64,000 nucleotides of DNA from Streptomyces sp. NBC_00094 (GCF_026343125.1 NZ_JAPEMB010000001.1:2480001-2544000); one strand, 5' to 3'; numbered from the stretch's first letter, positions 8,043 through 37,142 are shown. The notes: generated from the sequence alone by a model not told the origin. Made by a program: numbers and translations.

Positions 8043-8798
8043 TCACTGCATGTGGGGGGTGAGGGTGGTGCGGATCAGGTCGGTCACGGCCTGCTGGTGG
8101 TCGGCCAGGTAGAAGTGACCTCCGCTGAAGACCTTCAGCTGGAACGCGCCGTCGGTGTGCCGGGCCCAGGCCCGCACTTCGTCGGCGCTCACGCGCGGGT
8201 CGGCCGCGCCGACCAGCGCGGTGACGGGGCAGGTCAGCGGGGTGGTGTCGGTGCACCGGTAGGCGGAGACCGCCCTGAAGTCGCTGCGCAGCACCGGCAG
8301 GGTGAGGCGGACCAGCTCCTCGTCGAGGAGGAGTGCGGCGTCGCTGCCGCCGAGCACCTTCATCTCCCTCAGCATCGCCTCGTCGTCGAGCTCGTGGTAC
8401 CGCTCGTCACGGGTGGCCGAGGGGGCCCTGCGGGCCGAGACGATCAGTGCGGCGAGCGGCGTGCCGGCCGCCTCGTAGCGGCGCGCCACCTCGAACGCGA
8501 CGGTCGCGCCCATGCTGTGCCCGAACAGGGCGACGGGCCCGTCCCACGGCATCAGGGCCTCCATGATGCGGTCGGCCAGCTCCCCTATGTCCTCCACCGG
8601 CGCCTCGTGCCGGCGTTCCTGCCGGCCGGGGTACTGCACGGCGAGCATCTCGACGTCGGGGCCGAGCGCCTTGGACAGCGGGTGGAAGTAGCTGGCGGAT
8701 CCGCCGGCGTGGGGCAGGGCGACCAGCGTGATGCGGCGCTCCGGCTTGGGGTGGTAGCGCCGGATCCACTGCTGGGAGCAAGTGGCCGTGGCCTTCAT
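8043..8798 (-). CDS. Type II thioesterase (RifR-like editing enzyme)
   Basis: Alpha/beta hydrolase of 251 residues with the nucleophile elbow GHSMG (Ser about 95), an Asp in VGAADPRVS and the catalytic His in SGGHFYL near the C-terminus, all typical of external PKS/NRPS thioesterases. It removes aberrant acyl groups from ACPs of the modular PKS. No TE domain is fused to the PKS, and chain release is assigned to the amide synthase, so this enzyme is for proofreading. Ordered between rifJ (73 bp upstream) and hxlR (20 bp downstream) on the same strand. Confidence 0.93.
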   Translation of the reverse strand: MKATATCSQQWIRRYHPKPERRITLVALPHAGGSASYFHPLSKALGPDVEMLAVQYPGRQERRHEAPVEDIGELADRIMEALMPWDGPVALFGHSMGATVAFEVARRYEAAGTPLAALIVSARRAPSATRDERYHELDDEAMLREMKVLGGSDAALLLDEELVRLTLPVLRSDFRAVSAYRCTDTTPLTCPVTALVGAADPRVSADEVRAWARHTDGAFQLKVFSGGHFYLADHQQAVTDLIRTTLTPHMQ

Positions 8799-8871
8799 GA
8801 AGACTCCTGTGCGGTGACGGACCGACGGGCGTGGGGGCCCGGGTGGGGTGGGGGAAGAGCTGGGCTACGGG

Positions 8872-9333
8872 CTACCGCCTGGCCGGGGACGGGGACGGCA
8901 CCTGGCCGGCGATGGCCAGGAGCGCGCGGGCGCCGAGCCGGTAGCCGAGGGCGCCGAGGCCGACCACGACTCCGGAGGCGAGCGGGGCGATGACGGACTC
9001 GTGGCGCCACTGCTCGCGGGCCCACACGTTGGAGAGGTGGACCTCCACCCACGGCCTGGGGTAGCTGGCCAGGGCGTCGCGGAGGCTCCAGCCGGCGACC
9101 ATCAGGGCCCCCGGGTTCACGATCGCCCCGACGGTGTCGTAGTTCGCGTGGATGGCGGTGACCAGGTCACCCTCCGAGTCGTGCTGGATGGAGCGGACCT
9201 TCCAACCGGGGCCCGCCACTTCCTCGCTCACGGCCCGCTCGATGTCGGCCAGGCTGTCCGTGCCGTACACCTCCGGTTCACGCTGCCCGAGGATTCCGAG
9301 ATTAGGGCCATTCAGCAGGAGTATCGCGCTCAT
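8872..9333 (-). CDS. rifJ: Aminodehydroquinate dehydratase (type II dehydroquinase, RifJ homologue)
   Basis: Type II dehydroquinase fold, 153 residues. N-terminal LNGPNLGILGQREPEVYG holds the catalytic Arg/Tyr loop, VEVHLSNVWAREQWRHESV the catalytic His and the substrate-binding Arg. In AHBA clusters this enzyme converts 5-deoxy-5-amino-3-dehydroquinate to 5-amino-3-dehydroshikimate. It is divergent from rifK with a shared 280-bp control region and starts the leftward group rifJ - thioesterase - hxlR. A primary-metabolism copy is possible by sequence alone, but the context makes the amino-pathway role likely. Confidence 0.9.
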   Translation of the reverse strand: MSAILLLNGPNLGILGQREPEVYGTDSLADIERAVSEEVAGPGWKVRSIQHDSEGDLVTAIHANYDTVGAIVNPGALMVAGWSLRDALASYPRPWVEVHLSNVWAREQWRHESVIAPLASGVVVGLGALGYRLGARALLAIAGQVPSPSPARR

Positions 9334-9432
9334 GATTCACCTCGCACAACGGTTCAGAGTGGGTATCGCCTCCTGAAAGTTGTAGCAGCAGCACACCGGC
9401 ACCATGTCCACGAAGGGGCCCGTACCCGCACA

Positions 9433-9494
9433 TTGAGGGGGGTGTTAGTGGACCCGGTAGGGGATGGGGTCCACTGCCATCCGCGCGGTAGCGT
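9433..9494 (+). promoter_or_regulatory. rifK promoter with G-rich box (site 2)
   Basis: TAGGGGA at 9458-9464 abuts TGGGGT (9465-9470), with TAGCGT (9489-9494) 18 bp on as -10. A further GAGGGG lies 23 bp upstream (9435-9440); the copy expected 10-12 bp upstream is degenerate (TAGTGG). The box is inside an 8-bp inverted repeat GTGGACCC ... GGGTCCAC (9448-9455, 9467-9474). It may also control the divergent rifJ group. Confidence 0.5.
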
Positions 9495-9613
9495 GATATC
9501 CCCCGGAAGAGAAAAGAGCCGTCGGCCAAGCGGCCCGGGCACATTACCGCGCGCCTCCGGCACAATTCCAGGCTCTCCGGCTTGAGATCATCCCCGAAAA
9601 GGATTGGTTCACC

Positions 9614-10783
9614 ATGAATGATCGTGAGCAGCAGCTGCTCGCCGACCTTCCGAAGTGGCCTCGTTACGGTGACGAGGAGCGCTCCAATCTGGTGCGCGCC
9701 CTGGACCAGGGCCAGTGGTGGCGCATGGGTGGCAGCGAGGTCGACTCGTTCGAGCGGGAGTTCGCCGAGCGGCACGGCGCGCCCTACGCCCTGGCGGTCA
9801 CGAACGGCACGCACGCCCTCGAACTCGCCCTGCAGGTGCTGGGGGTCGACCAGGGCAGCGAGGTCATCGTTCCCGCCTTCACCTTCATCTCGTCCTCGCA
9901 GGCCGCGCAGCGGCTCGGCGCGGTCGCCGTCCCGGTGGACGTCGACCCCGTGACGTACTGCCTGGACCCGGCGGCCACCGCCGCGGCGATCAACGAGCGG
10001 ACCAAGGCGATCATGCCGGTCCACATGGCCGGCCACTTCGCCGACATGGACGCCCTGGCCAAGCTGTCCGCCGACACCGGCGTCCCGCTGATCCAGGACG
10101 CCGCGCACGCGCACGGCGCCGAGTGGAACGGCCTCAAGGCCGGTGAACTCGGCTCGATCGCCGCGTTCTCCTTCCAGAACGGCAAGCTGATGACGGCCGG
10201 CGAGGGCGGCGCGGTCACCTTCCCGGACGAGGCCTCGTACCAGGAGGCGTTCCTCCGGCACAGCTGCGGCCGGCCGGCCACGGACAAGCGGTACTTCCAC
10301 CAGACGTCCGGCTCCAACTTCCGGATGAACGAGTTCTCGGCCGCGGTGCTCCGCGCCCAGCTCGGCAGGCTGGACGAGCAGATCGCCACCCGCGAGCTGC
10401 GCGCCCCGCTCCTCGCCTCGCTGCTCGCCGAGATCCCGGGTGTCGTGCCGCAGGGCCGCGACGAGCGGGTCAACGTCCACCCGCACTACATGCAGATGTT
10501 CCGCATCCCCGGCATCACCGAGGAGAAGCGCAACGCCCTGGTGGAGGCGCTCGTCGCGCGAGGCGTCCCGGCGTTCATCGCGTTCCGCGCGATCTACCGC
10601 TCGGACGGCTTCTGGGAGTACGCGGCGCCGAACGAGACGGTGGAGGAGGTGGCCGAGCGCTGCCCCGTCACCGAGGCCATCAACGCCGACGCGATCTGGA
10701 TTCACCACCGCACGCTGCTCGGTACCGAAGAGCAGATGCACGCCGTCGCCGGTGCCGTCGCCGACGTGGTCGCACGGTCGTGA
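9614..10783 (+). CDS. rifK: AHBA synthase (RifK homologue)
   Basis: PLP-dependent DegT/DnrJ/EryC1-family enzyme of 389 residues. The Schiff-base Lys is about residue 191 in FSFQNGKLMTAGEGG, and NGTHALELAL binds the cofactor. AHBA synthase aromatises 5-amino-3-dehydroshikimate to 3-amino-5-hydroxybenzoic acid, and with RifL also acts as the transaminase making UDP-kanosamine. It is the signature gene of ansamycin and mitomycin clusters. First gene of the rifK-rifL-rifM operon; rifL overlaps its stop by 4 bp. Confidence 0.96.
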   Translation: MNDREQQLLADLPKWPRYGDEERSNLVRALDQGQWWRMGGSEVDSFEREFAERHGAPYALAVTNGTHALELALQVLGVDQGSEVIVPAFTFISSSQAAQRLGAVAVPVDVDPVTYCLDPAATAAAINERTKAIMPVHMAGHFADMDALAKLSADTGVPLIQDAAHAHGAEWNGLKAGELGSIAAFSFQNGKLMTAGEGGAVTFPDEASYQEAFLRHSCGRPATDKRYFHQTSGSNFRMNEFSAAVLRAQLGRLDEQIATRELRAPLLASLLAEIPGVVPQGRDERVNVHPHYMQMFRIPGITEEKRNALVEALVARGVPAFIAFRAIYRSDGFWEYAAPNETVEEVAERCPVTEAINADAIWIHHRTLLGTEEQMHAVAGAVADVVARS

Positions 10784-11955
10784 CCGCCCCGGTGAGCGCG
10801 CGTGGACCGGCGCGTGATCCGGTCCGTACGAGCGTGGTCGGCCTGGGATGGGCGGCCAAGTCCATCTGGCTGCCCCGGCTGCGCCAGCACCCGTCGTTCT
10901 CGGTGGCCTCCGTGGTGGATCCCAACACGGCGGCGCACGCGGAGATCGCGCAGGACCGCGGTGGCACCCGGCTCCTCACCGACGTGGCGGAGCTGGACAG
11001 GTCCACCACCGATCTGGCGATCGTCGCGGTGCCCAACCACCTGCACTCCACGGTCGCCTGCCGGCTGCTGCGGATGGGCATCCCCGTCTTCCTGGAGAAG
11101 CCCGTCTGCCTCAACTCGGCGGAGGCGGAACAACTCGCCGCCGCCGAGCAGGCCGGCGGCGCGGTGCTCCTGGCGGGCAGTGCGGCCCGCTACCGCTCCG
11201 ACGTGCGCACGCTGCGCCAGGTGATCTCCGAGGACCTCGGCGAACTCCGGCACATCGAGCTGTCGTGGGTGCGGGCCCGGGGCGTGCCGGACGCGGGCGG
11301 CTGGTTCACCCAGCGCCAGTTCGCGGGCGGCGGGGCGCTGGTCGACCTGGGCTGGCACCTGCTGGACACGGTCGGCCCGATCCTCGGCCCGGTCGGCTTC
11401 GACCAGGCCGTGGGTACGGTCTCCGACGACTTCGTCAACGACCGTACGTCGGCGGCCGCCTGGCGCAAGGACGCGCCGAAGCGGGACGCCTCCGACGGCG
11501 ACGTCGAGGACACCGCGCGCGGCTTCCTGATCACCGAGGACGGCGTGTCCGTGGCGATCAGGGCGAGCTGGGCCTCGCACGAGCCGTACGACGTCACCCG
11601 GATCCGGGTCGACGGCAGTGCCGGCAGTGCCACATTGACCTGCACGTTCGGGTTCAGCCCGAACCGTCGCAAGGGCTCTTCGCTGGTCCTCGTACGGGAC
11701 GGCGTCGAGATCGATGTGCCGCTTCCGGAGGAGGAGATCGGGGCCGAGTACCTGCAGCAGCTCGACGAGCTGCCCGCACTGCTCGCGGACCCTGCGTCAC
11801 AGGGGCGGACCGTGGACGAGGTCCGCCGCACCATCGCGGTGATCGAGCGCATCTACCGCTCGGCCCGCCGGGCCCGGATCGGCGCCCGCTCCACAAGAGC
11901 GGCTCGGACGGTACCCCACTCGACGCTGCTCAACACGGAGGATCACCATGCCTGA
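10780..11955 (+). CDS. rifL: Gfo/Idh/MocA oxidoreductase of AHBA supply (RifL homologue)
   Basis: NAD-binding oxidoreductase of 391 residues with a GTG start overlapping the rifK stop (GTGA), so translation is coupled. The dinucleotide motif is VVGLGWAAKSIW near residues 19-30; LEKPVCLN is the conserved Lys-Pro motif. RifL oxidises UDP-glucose at C3, and RifK then transaminates it to UDP-kanosamine. Operon order K-L-M matches rifamycin-type clusters. Confidence 0.92.
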   Translation: MTAPVSARGPARDPVRTSVVGLGWAAKSIWLPRLRQHPSFSVASVVDPNTAAHAEIAQDRGGTRLLTDVAELDRSTTDLAIVAVPNHLHSTVACRLLRMGIPVFLEKPVCLNSAEAEQLAAAEQAGGAVLLAGSAARYRSDVRTLRQVISEDLGELRHIELSWVRARGVPDAGGWFTQRQFAGGGALVDLGWHLLDTVGPILGPVGFDQAVGTVSDDFVNDRTSAAAWRKDAPKRDASDGDVEDTARGFLITEDGVSVAIRASWASHEPYDVTRIRVDGSAGSATLTCTFGFSPNRRKGSSLVLVRDGVEIDVPLPEEEIGAEYLQQLDELPALLADPASQGRTVDEVRRTIAVIERIYRSARRARIGARSTRAARTVPHSTLLNTEDHHA

Positions 11956-12679
11956 CGCCCTTGGCGGCCCCCTCATACCCACGGGTTATACCGGCTTTCC
12001 CGGGTTCGCCGACACGGATCCCACCACCGAACGCACCTTCCGCGCCGTCGTGTTCGACCTCGACGGGGTGCTCGTCGACAGCTACGAGGTGATGCGCGAG
12101 GCCTTCAGCATCGCGTATCGGGAGGTCGTGGGGGCCGGTGACGCTCCGTTCGCGGAGTACAACCGCCACCTCGGCCGCTACTTCCCCGACATCATGCGGA
12201 TCATGGGCCTGCCCCTGGAGATGGAGGGCCCGTTCGTCCGGGAGAGCTACCGGCTCCAGGGACAGGTCCCGGTCTTCCCCGGGGTCCGCGAGCTCCTCCA
12301 GGAGCTGCGGGCGCGCCGCATCCCGCTCGCCGTCGCCACCGGCAAGGCGGGCGACCGGGCCCGGGCGCTCCTGGGCGAACTGGACCTGCTGCCGCTGTTC
12401 GACATCGTCATCGGCTCGGACCAGGTGGCCCACCCCAAGCCGGCCCCCGACATGGTGCTGCGCGCCCTGTCGGTGCTCGGCGCTCCGCCGGAGCAGACGG
12501 TGATGGTCGGTGACGCGGTCACCGACCTGCAGAGCGCCCGCGGCGCCGGCGTGGCCCCCGTGGCCGCGCTGTGGGCCGGCGTCGACGAGGACGTACTGCT
12601 CGCCGCGGGCCCCGAGGCGGTACTGCGCCGTCCCGCGGATCTGCTGGCGCTGTGCCCGGCGGCGGTCCCCGTCGCCTAG
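11948..12679 (+). CDS. rifM: HAD-superfamily phosphatase (RifM homologue)
   Basis: HAD phosphatase of 243 residues. Catalytic motif FDLDGVLVDS with both Asp residues, motif II ATGK, and the C-terminal MVGDAVTDLQSARGAG acidic motif are intact. RifM acts in the kanosamine branch of AHBA formation. It starts 8 bp before the rifL stop, consistent with the K-L-M operon, and a strong hairpin follows. The N-terminal 30 residues before the HAD motif are family-variable. Confidence 0.92.
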   Translation: MPDALGGPLIPTGYTGFPGFADTDPTTERTFRAVVFDLDGVLVDSYEVMREAFSIAYREVVGAGDAPFAEYNRHLGRYFPDIMRIMGLPLEMEGPFVRESYRLQGQVPVFPGVRELLQELRARRIPLAVATGKAGDRARALLGELDLLPLFDIVIGSDQVAHPKPAPDMVLRALSVLGAPPEQTVMVGDAVTDLQSARGAGVAPVAALWAGVDEDVLLAAGPEAVLRRPADLLALCPAAVPVA

Positions 12680-12711
12680 GCGCTGACCTCCGTACCCGAC
12701 GGGTACGACGA

Positions 12712-12745
12712 AAACGGCCCGGACTCTGTACAGTCCGGGCCGTTT
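12712..12745. terminator. Bidirectional hairpin terminator
   Basis: Perfect 14-bp stem (AAACGGCCCGGACT and complement) with a six-base loop, and an A-tract and T-tract at the outer ends so it works in both directions. It separates rifM (+) from rifG (-). Confidence 0.88.
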
Positions 12746-12773
12746 CGCGTGGGTGGGGTCGTACGTGAGGAGG

Positions 12774-13808
12774 TCAGCCGCCCACGGGCATGGCCGCCAG
12801 GGTGGTGCGTACCGCCGACTCCGGTACGTCCCGGACGAGTTCGGCGCCGTCGGGTCCGTCCAGGACGAAGGCCAGGCCTGCGCCCGCCTTCTTGTCGCGG
12901 CGCATGTACCGGACCAGTTCGTCGTGGCCGACGCCCTCGGGGAGCGTCACGGGAAGTCCGTACGAGGCGACGACCGTGCGGTGCTCCTCGGCGCGGGCCG
13001 CGTCGATCCGGCCGAGTTCGGCGGCGAGCAGCCCGGCGTAGACCGTGCCGATCGCGACGGACTCGCCGTGCCGGAGCCGGAAGTCGGTGGCCAGCTCCAG
13101 GGCGTGCCCCAGGGTGTGACCGTAGTTGAGGATGTGCCGCAGCCCCTGGTCGCGTTCGTCCCGGGTCACGACGGACGCCTTCAGGGAGACGCTGGCGGCG
13201 ATCTGGTCGACGAGGTCGAGGGCGTGCAGGTTCTCGGCGCCGATGAAGTGGCAACGGGCCAGTTCGCCGTAGCCGTTGACGCGTTCGGCGTCCGGCAGGG
13301 TGTCGAGGAACTCGGTGTCGCAGAGCACCTCGACCGGCTGCCAGTAGGCGCCCACCAGGTTCTTGCCCTCGGGCAGGTTGACGCCGGTCTTGCCGCCGAT
13401 GCTCGCGTCGACCTGGGCGAGCAGCGACGTGGGCAGGTGGATCACCGGGGTGCCCCGGTGGTAGAGCGAGGCGGCGAGTCCCACCATGTCGGTGGTGGTG
13501 CCGCCGCCGCAGGAGATGATCACGTCGTCCCGGGTGAGACCGAACCGGGCGAACCGGCTGGTCAGTTCGGCGACGGTGGCGAGGTGCTTGTTGGTCTCGC
13601 CGTCCTGCGCTTCCAGCCACAGGGTCTCGACGCCGAGCTCCGGCAGCCAGTGCGCGGGGCGGGCCGAGACCACGGCCGCGCGCCGGGCGCCGAGGCGGGC
13701 GACGGTCTCGGGGAGCAGAGAGCGCACCCCGGGACCGATGTGCACGGTGTACGAGCGGTCGCCCAGGCCCACCTCGACCTGGTGGCGGGCCGCGAGCTGC
13801 TGGGTCAT
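12774..13808 (-). CDS. rifG: Aminodehydroquinate synthase (RifG homologue)
   Basis: Dehydroquinate-synthase fold, 344 residues from the ATG at 13808 (GAGAGGA about eight bases upstream; the longer open frame has no such site). Shows the NAD-binding ISCGGGTTTDMVGLAAS, the HLPTSLLAQVDASIGGKTGVN active-site block and the metal ligand region NYGHTLGHALE. It cyclises aminoDAHP to 5-deoxy-5-amino-3-dehydroquinate. Lies 31 bp downstream of the unknown gene at 13840-14427 on the same strand and converges on rifM. Confidence 0.92.
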   Translation of the reverse strand: MTQQLAARHQVEVGLGDRSYTVHIGPGVRSLLPETVARLGARRAAVVSARPAHWLPELGVETLWLEAQDGETNKHLATVAELTSRFARFGLTRDDVIISCGGGTTTDMVGLAASLYHRGTPVIHLPTSLLAQVDASIGGKTGVNLPEGKNLVGAYWQPVEVLCDTEFLDTLPDAERVNGYGELARCHFIGAENLHALDLVDQIAASVSLKASVVTRDERDQGLRHILNYGHTLGHALELATDFRLRHGESVAIGTVYAGLLAAELGRIDAARAEEHRTVVASYGLPVTLPEGVGHDELVRYMRRDKKAGAGLAFVLDGPDGAELVRDVPESAVRTTLAAMPVGG

Positions 13809-13839
13809 CGCTGGGTCCTCTCGGTGCTCAGGGCCCGTC

Positions 13840-14427
13840 TCATGCGGTCTGCAGCGCCGCGGCCGGTACCGCGATCGGCTGGAGGTCCGCACCCGAGGAG
13901 GTCAGCGCGGCACGCACCGTGCGGGCGGCGAGGGCCTCGGTGACGGCGGGGATGCGCAGCCGGCGGTGGGTGAGGTGGGCGTGGTCGAAGAGCAGGTAGT
14001 TGACGGGCGCGCCCTGCTCGGTCCAGGCGCCCACGGAGCGGCGCAGGGTGCGCAGGTACGCGTCCCAGCGCTGCTCGACGGCGGGGCCCATGGCGGGCGG
14101 TCCGTCGTCGAGTGCGGAGCCGGCGGCCTGCGTCCGGTCGTACAGCGCGGTGCGCCGGTCGGGCGTGAGGCTCTCCGTCCAGTGCTGCCAGCACTGGAAG
14201 AGGAAGCCGCGGCGGCTGCCCTCGGGGATCAGCGCGACGACGTGGCGGAGGTGCCAGACGGCGAGTGCGAGCTGGGCGTCCGGGGCGAGCGCGGGCTCGG
14301 CCGCGACGGCCAGGGCGAGTTCGCTAGACGCCAGGGCGACGTCGTCGCTGAATTCGAGGTCGCGGGGATCGAGATGGCCCGATTCGAGACCTGTGCGGTG
14401 CGTCGTTTCCGGGGCTGTTCCGTTCAC
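13840..14427 (-). CDS. Protein of unknown function upstream of rifG
   Basis: About 195 residues, no family recognised. The GTG at 14427 is chosen because AAGGA lies eight bases upstream and the longer frame is implausible. The sequence looks globular and mostly helical and soluble: no signal peptide, no membrane segment, and Trp-rich stretches (AVWHLRHVVALIPEG, FLFQCWQHWTESLTPDRR). Its neighbours are rifG, 31 bp downstream in the same direction, and the divergent first PKS gene, so it is probably part of the cluster. Coding bias supports a real gene. Confidence 0.7.
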   Translation of the reverse strand: MNGTAPETTHRTGLESGHLDPRDLEFSDDVALASSELALAVAAEPALAPDAQLALAVWHLRHVVALIPEGSRRGFLFQCWQHWTESLTPDRRTALYDRTQAAGSALDDGPPAMGPAVEQRWDAYLRTLRRSVGAWTEQGAPVNYLLFDHAHLTHRRLRIPAVTEALAARTVRAALTSSGADLQPIAVPAAALQTA

Positions 14428-14958
14428 CGGGAATTCCTTCCGTATCGATTCTCCACCTGGCGCAGAACGGATGATGTGCCGCCCGCCCACAGGCCGATTC
14501 CAGGGGTTTTTCCTTGCGGGGTCCAGTGCACGAACCACCGTCTCGTCCTGTCCGCCGCACGCTGGTCCCTGACGATCTCCACGAGGCCTCGCGGGGCTTC
14601 GGGGCGCGATACTCCGCTTCGTTCGGTACCGTGCTGAGCAGCCGGGCGGGAGTTGATCCAATGGTGCGTCATGTCGAGTTACCTCACTTCTGCCACCAGC
14701 GGGGTTGCCCGTTTATTCCATGCTAGGGCCGCCGCCCCGAATCCCACTATCACTTAGGGGGCCAATACTTCTCCACCGGCCCGACTCAGGGAGCCCTTAG
14801 GGGGGTTGACTGGGGTTCCAGACGCAAGTCGAGCAGCGAGACTCTTACCTGCGGGATCTGTATCAGGACGTCAGTTCTGCACAGTTCAGCAGAGATCCGT
14901 TGAGATCAGTAGAGCCGTTTTTCGTTGTTTCCGACGCGTTATCGAGGGGTGTGTGGAC
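14428..14958. promoter_or_regulatory. Divergent control region before the PKS genes, with two CTTAGGGGG boxes
   Basis: About 530 bp with no convincing gene. CTTAGGGGG occurs at 14753-14761 and CTTAGGGGGG at 14796-14805, 43 bp apart; the second is followed at once by TTGACT (14806-14811) and preceded 11 bp upstream by CAGGGA. No clear -10 lies 17-18 bp after TTGACT. Leaders are lower in GC near 14900-14935. The region serves the PKS operon rightward and the unknown gene plus rifG leftward. Confidence 0.5.
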
Positions 14959-28476
<13,518 letters not shown>

Positions 28477-28549
28477 TCCCGCCTGGTTCCAGCCGTCCAC
28501 CCACCGACGCCATCGACGTCTCCGACGCCTTGAAGGGGCAGACCCGGTC

Positions 28550-33904
<5,355 letters not shown>

Positions 33905-33949
33905 GCGCCGACCGACCGATACCTACGGACTGTGACAGTGGAGGAAACG

Positions 33950-36900
33950 ATGGGAACGACGCCCAGCGACAAGCTCGTCGAGGCGCTGCGCGCCTCACTC
34001 ATGGAGAACGAGCGGCTGAAGCTCGAGAACCAGCGCATATCGGATGCCGCCCGCGAGCCGATCGCCCTGGTGGGCATGGCGTGCCGGCTGCCCGGCGGGG
34101 TGTCCACGCCGGAGGAGTTGTGGCGCCTGGTCGACGAGGGCGCGGACGCCGTGTCCGGCTTCCCCGAGACCCGCGGCTGGGACCTGGAGCGGCTCTTCGA
34201 CCCGGACCCGGAGCGGTCGGGCACCTCGTACGTGAGTGAGGGCGGCTTCCTGCACGAGGCGGGCGAGTTCGACGCGGGGTTCTTCGGGATCTCGCCGCGC
34301 GAGGCGCTCGCGATGGACCCGCAGCAGCGGCTGCTCCTGGAGACCTCCTGGGAGGCCTTCGAGCGGGCCGGCATCGACCCGAGCGCGCTGCACGGCAGCA
34401 AGGTCGGCGTGTATTCGGGCGTGATGTACCACGACTACGCGCCGGGTCTCGAGTTCTCGCCGAAGGGCCTCGAGGGCTTCCTCGGCACCGGGAACTCCGG
34501 CAGCGTGGCCTCGGGCCGGGTCTCGTACACCCTCGGTCTCGAAGGCCCCGCGATCACCGTGGACACGGCGTGCTCGTCCTCGCTGGTGGCCCTGCACCTC
34601 GCGGTGCAGGCGCTGCGCAACGGCGAGATCGACATGGCCCTCGCGGGCGGCGCGGCGGTCATGGGTACCCCGGGCGTCTTCGTCGAGTTCTCGCGTCAGC
34701 GCGGTCTGGCCACCGACGGCCGCTGCAAGGCCTTCGCGGAGGCCGCCGACGGCACGGGCTGGGCGGAAGGCGTGGGCGTGCTCCTGGTGGAGCGGCTCTC
34801 CGACGCCGAGCGTCTCGGGCACACCGTGCTCGCGGTCGTCCGGGGCTCGGCGGTCAACCAGGACGGCGCCTCGAACGGTCTCACCGCTCCCAACGGCCCG
34901 TCGCAGCAGCGTGTCATCCGTGCCGCGCTGAAGAACGCCGGGCTCACGCCGGCCGATGTCGACACGGTGGAGGCGCACGGTACGGGCACCACGCTCGGTG
35001 ACCCGATCGAGGCGCAGGCGCTGCTCGCCACGTACGGCAAGGGCCGTGAGGCCGACCGTCCGCTGTGGCTGGGCTCGCTGAAGTCGAACATCGGGCACGC
35101 CCAGTCGGCGGCCGGTGTCGCGGGCATCATCAAGATGGTCGAGGCGATCCGCCACGGCGTCCTGCCCAAGACCCTGCACGTCGACGAGCCGTCGACGAAG
35201 GTCGACTGGTCGGCGGGTGCGGTGGAGCTGCTCACCGAGGCCCGCCCGTGGCCCGAGGCCGATCGTCCGCGCCGCGCCGCCGTCTCCTCCTTCGGCGTCA
35301 GCGGCACCAACGCCCACGTCATCATCGAGCAGGCCCCGAACGCCGCGGCGCAGGAGACGGTGGAGCCCGGCTCCGAGGCCGGTACGCCCGGTGTCGTGCC
35401 GTGGCTGCTCTCCGCCAAGACCCCCAACGCCCTGCGCGCCCAGGCCGAGCGTCTGCTGACCGGTGCCGAGCAGCTCGACTCCGTCGCGGTCGGCCACGCG
35501 CTGGCCTTCGAGCGGGCGCGGCTCGACCGGCGTGCGGTGGTCGTCGGTGCCGACCGCGAGGAGCTCACGAGCGGCCTGAAGGCGCTCGCCGAGGGCGAGT
35601 CGTCCACCCATGTCGTGACGGGTACGGCGGACGTGGACGGCAAGACCGCGTTCGTCTTCCCCGGCCAGGGCGCCCAGTGGGCCGGCATGGGAGCCCAGCT
35701 CCTCGACTCCTCCCCCGTCTTCGCCGAAGCCATGGAGGACTGCGCCAAGGCCCTGGCCGCCTACGTCGACTGGAACCTCCTCGACGTCATCCGGCAGACC
35801 GAAGACGCCGCCGACTTCCACCGCGTCGACGTCGTCCAGCCCGCCTCCTTCGCCGTCATGGTCTCCCTCGCCCGCCTCTGGCAACACCACGGCCTGACCC
35901 CCGACGCCGTCATCGGCCACTCCCAAGGCGAGATAGCCGCAGCCCACATCTCCGGCGCCCTCACCCTCGACGACGCCGCCCGCATCGTCACCCTCCGCAG
36001 CCAGGCCATCGCCGCCCACCTCGCCGGACACGGCGGCATGATGTCCATCCCCCTGCCCCTCACCGACGTCCAGACCCACATCACCGCCTACGACGGCCGC
36101 ATCGAAATAGCCGCCGTCAACGGCCCCACCTCCACCGTCGTCGCCGGCGACGCCGACGCCCTCGACCAACTCCACACCACCTACGAGACCGACGGCATCC
36201 GCGCCCGCAAGATCCCCGTCGACTACGCCTCCCACACCAGCCACGTCGAACGCATCGAAGACGAACTCGCACGCGTCCTGGACGGGTTGGCTCCCCACCC
36301 CCCGACCATCCCCCTGTTCTCCACGCTGCGCGCCGACTGGCTCGACACCACCCCCCTCGATGGCCGCTACTGGTACAGCAACCTGCGTCACCAGGTGCGG
36401 TTCGGCGAGTCCGTCGAGAAGCTCGTGGACGCCGGATTCCGTACGTTCGTCGAGATCAGCGCCCACCCGGTGCTCAACATGCCGGTGCGCGAGATCGCCG
36501 AGGGACGCGCGGGCGCCCCCACCGTGGTGGGCGGGTCGCTGCGCCGCAACGACGGCGACCTCCAGCGCTTCCTCACCTCGGCCGCCGAACTGCACGTCCG
36601 TGGCGTCGCGCTCGACTGGGCGCCGGCGCTCGGCGAGACCCGTCCCCCGCGGGTCGAGCTGCCCACCTACCCGTTCCAGCGCCGCCAGTACTGGCTCGCG
36701 CAGGTCCAGCCCACCGGCGCGGGCGCCGCCGGGCTGTCGGCCGCAGACTTCACCGACCCTGAGGAGGAGAACGACATGACGTCGTCCGAGGAATCGTTCG
36801 CCGAGCGGCTGGCCGGCCTGACCGGCGAGGAGCGCTCCGAGGCCCTGCTCGACCTGGTGCGGACCGAGACGGCCGCCGTCCTCGGCCACGCGGACGCGGA

Positions 36901-37093
36901 CGAGGTCGACGACGACGAGGCGTTCTTCGACGTGGGCTTCAACTCGCTGACCGCCGTCGAGCTGCGCAACCGGCTCGCCGAGGAGCTCGCCGTCGAGCTG
37001 CCCGTGATGCTGCTGTTCGACCACCCGACGCCGTCGATGGTCGCCGAGTTCCTCCTCGGCAAGGTCGCCGAACCCGCCGCGGCCCAGGCCTGA
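33950..37093 (+). CDS. Type I PKS: extension module 4 (KS-AT-ACP, no reduction)
   Basis: About 1047 residues. The frame opens at a GTG at 33932, but the ATG at 33950 has GGAGG five to six bases upstream. A short coiled-coil docking head ([21 protein letters not shown]) is followed by KS (Cys 208), AT (GHSQG Ser 658, YASH: methylmalonyl) and, after an acidic linker, ACP (GFNSL, Ser 999). No DH, KR or thioesterase is present. The last condensation therefore leaves a beta-keto thioester for the amide synthase, whose gene starts 49 bp downstream. Confidence 0.94.
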   Translation: MGTTPSDKLVEALRASLMENERLKLENQRISDAAREPIALVGMACRLPGGVSTPEELWRLVDEGADAVSGFPETRGWDLERLFDPDPERSGTSYVSEGGFLHEAGEFDAGFFGISPREALAMDPQQRLLLETSWEAFERAGIDPSALHGSKVGVYSGVMYHDYAPGLEFSPKGLEGFLGTGNSGSVASGRVSYTLGLEGPAITVDTACSSSLVALHLAVQALRNGEIDMALAGGAAVMGTPGVFVEFSRQRGLATDGRCKAFAEAADGTGWAEGVGVLLVERLSDAERLGHTVLAVVRGSAVNQDGASNGLTAPNGPSQQRVIRAALKNAGLTPADVDTVEAHGTGTTLGDPIEAQALLATYGKGREADRPLWLGSLKSNIGHAQSAAGVAGIIKMVEAIRHGVLPKTLHVDEPSTKVDWSAGAVELLTEARPWPEADRPRRAAVSSFGVSGTNAHVIIEQAPNAAAQETVEPGSEAGTPGVVPWLLSAKTPNALRAQAERLLTGAEQLDSVAVGHALAFERARLDRRAVVVGADREELTSGLKALAEGESSTHVVTGTADVDGKTAFVFPGQGAQWAGMGAQLLDSSPVFAEAMEDCAKALAAYVDWNLLDVIRQTEDAADFHRVDVVQPASFAVMVSLARLWQHHGLTPDAVIGHSQGEIAAAHISGALTLDDAARIVTLRSQAIAAHLAGHGGMMSIPLPLTDVQTHITAYDGRIEIAAVNGPTSTVVAGDADALDQLHTTYETDGIRARKIPVDYASHTSHVERIEDELARVLDGLAPHPPTIPLFSTLRADWLDTTPLDGRYWYSNLRHQVRFGESVEKLVDAGFRTFVEISAHPVLNMPVREIAEGRAGAPTVVGGSLRRNDGDLQRFLTSAAELHVRGVALDWAPALGETRPPRVELPTYPFQRRQYWLAQVQPTGAGAAGLSAADFTDPEEENDMTSSEESFAERLAGLTGEERSEALLDLVRTETAAVLGHADADEVDDDEAFFDVGFNSLTAVELRNRLAEELAVELPVMLLFDHPTPSMVAEFLLGKVAEPAAAQA
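35618..36267 (+). repeat. AT-domain repeat, copy in module 4
   Basis: Nearly identical to the module 1 and 3 copies; differences seen by eye are a short patch near 35753-35762, a synonymous C/G change before 35900, and GAA to GAG near 36187. Identity with module 3 continues about 14 bp beyond 36267. Confidence 0.85.
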
Positions 37094-37142
37094 CACCCCA
37101 CCGCTCCCGACGCACGCCCTCCTGAAAGGTACGGACACCAGC

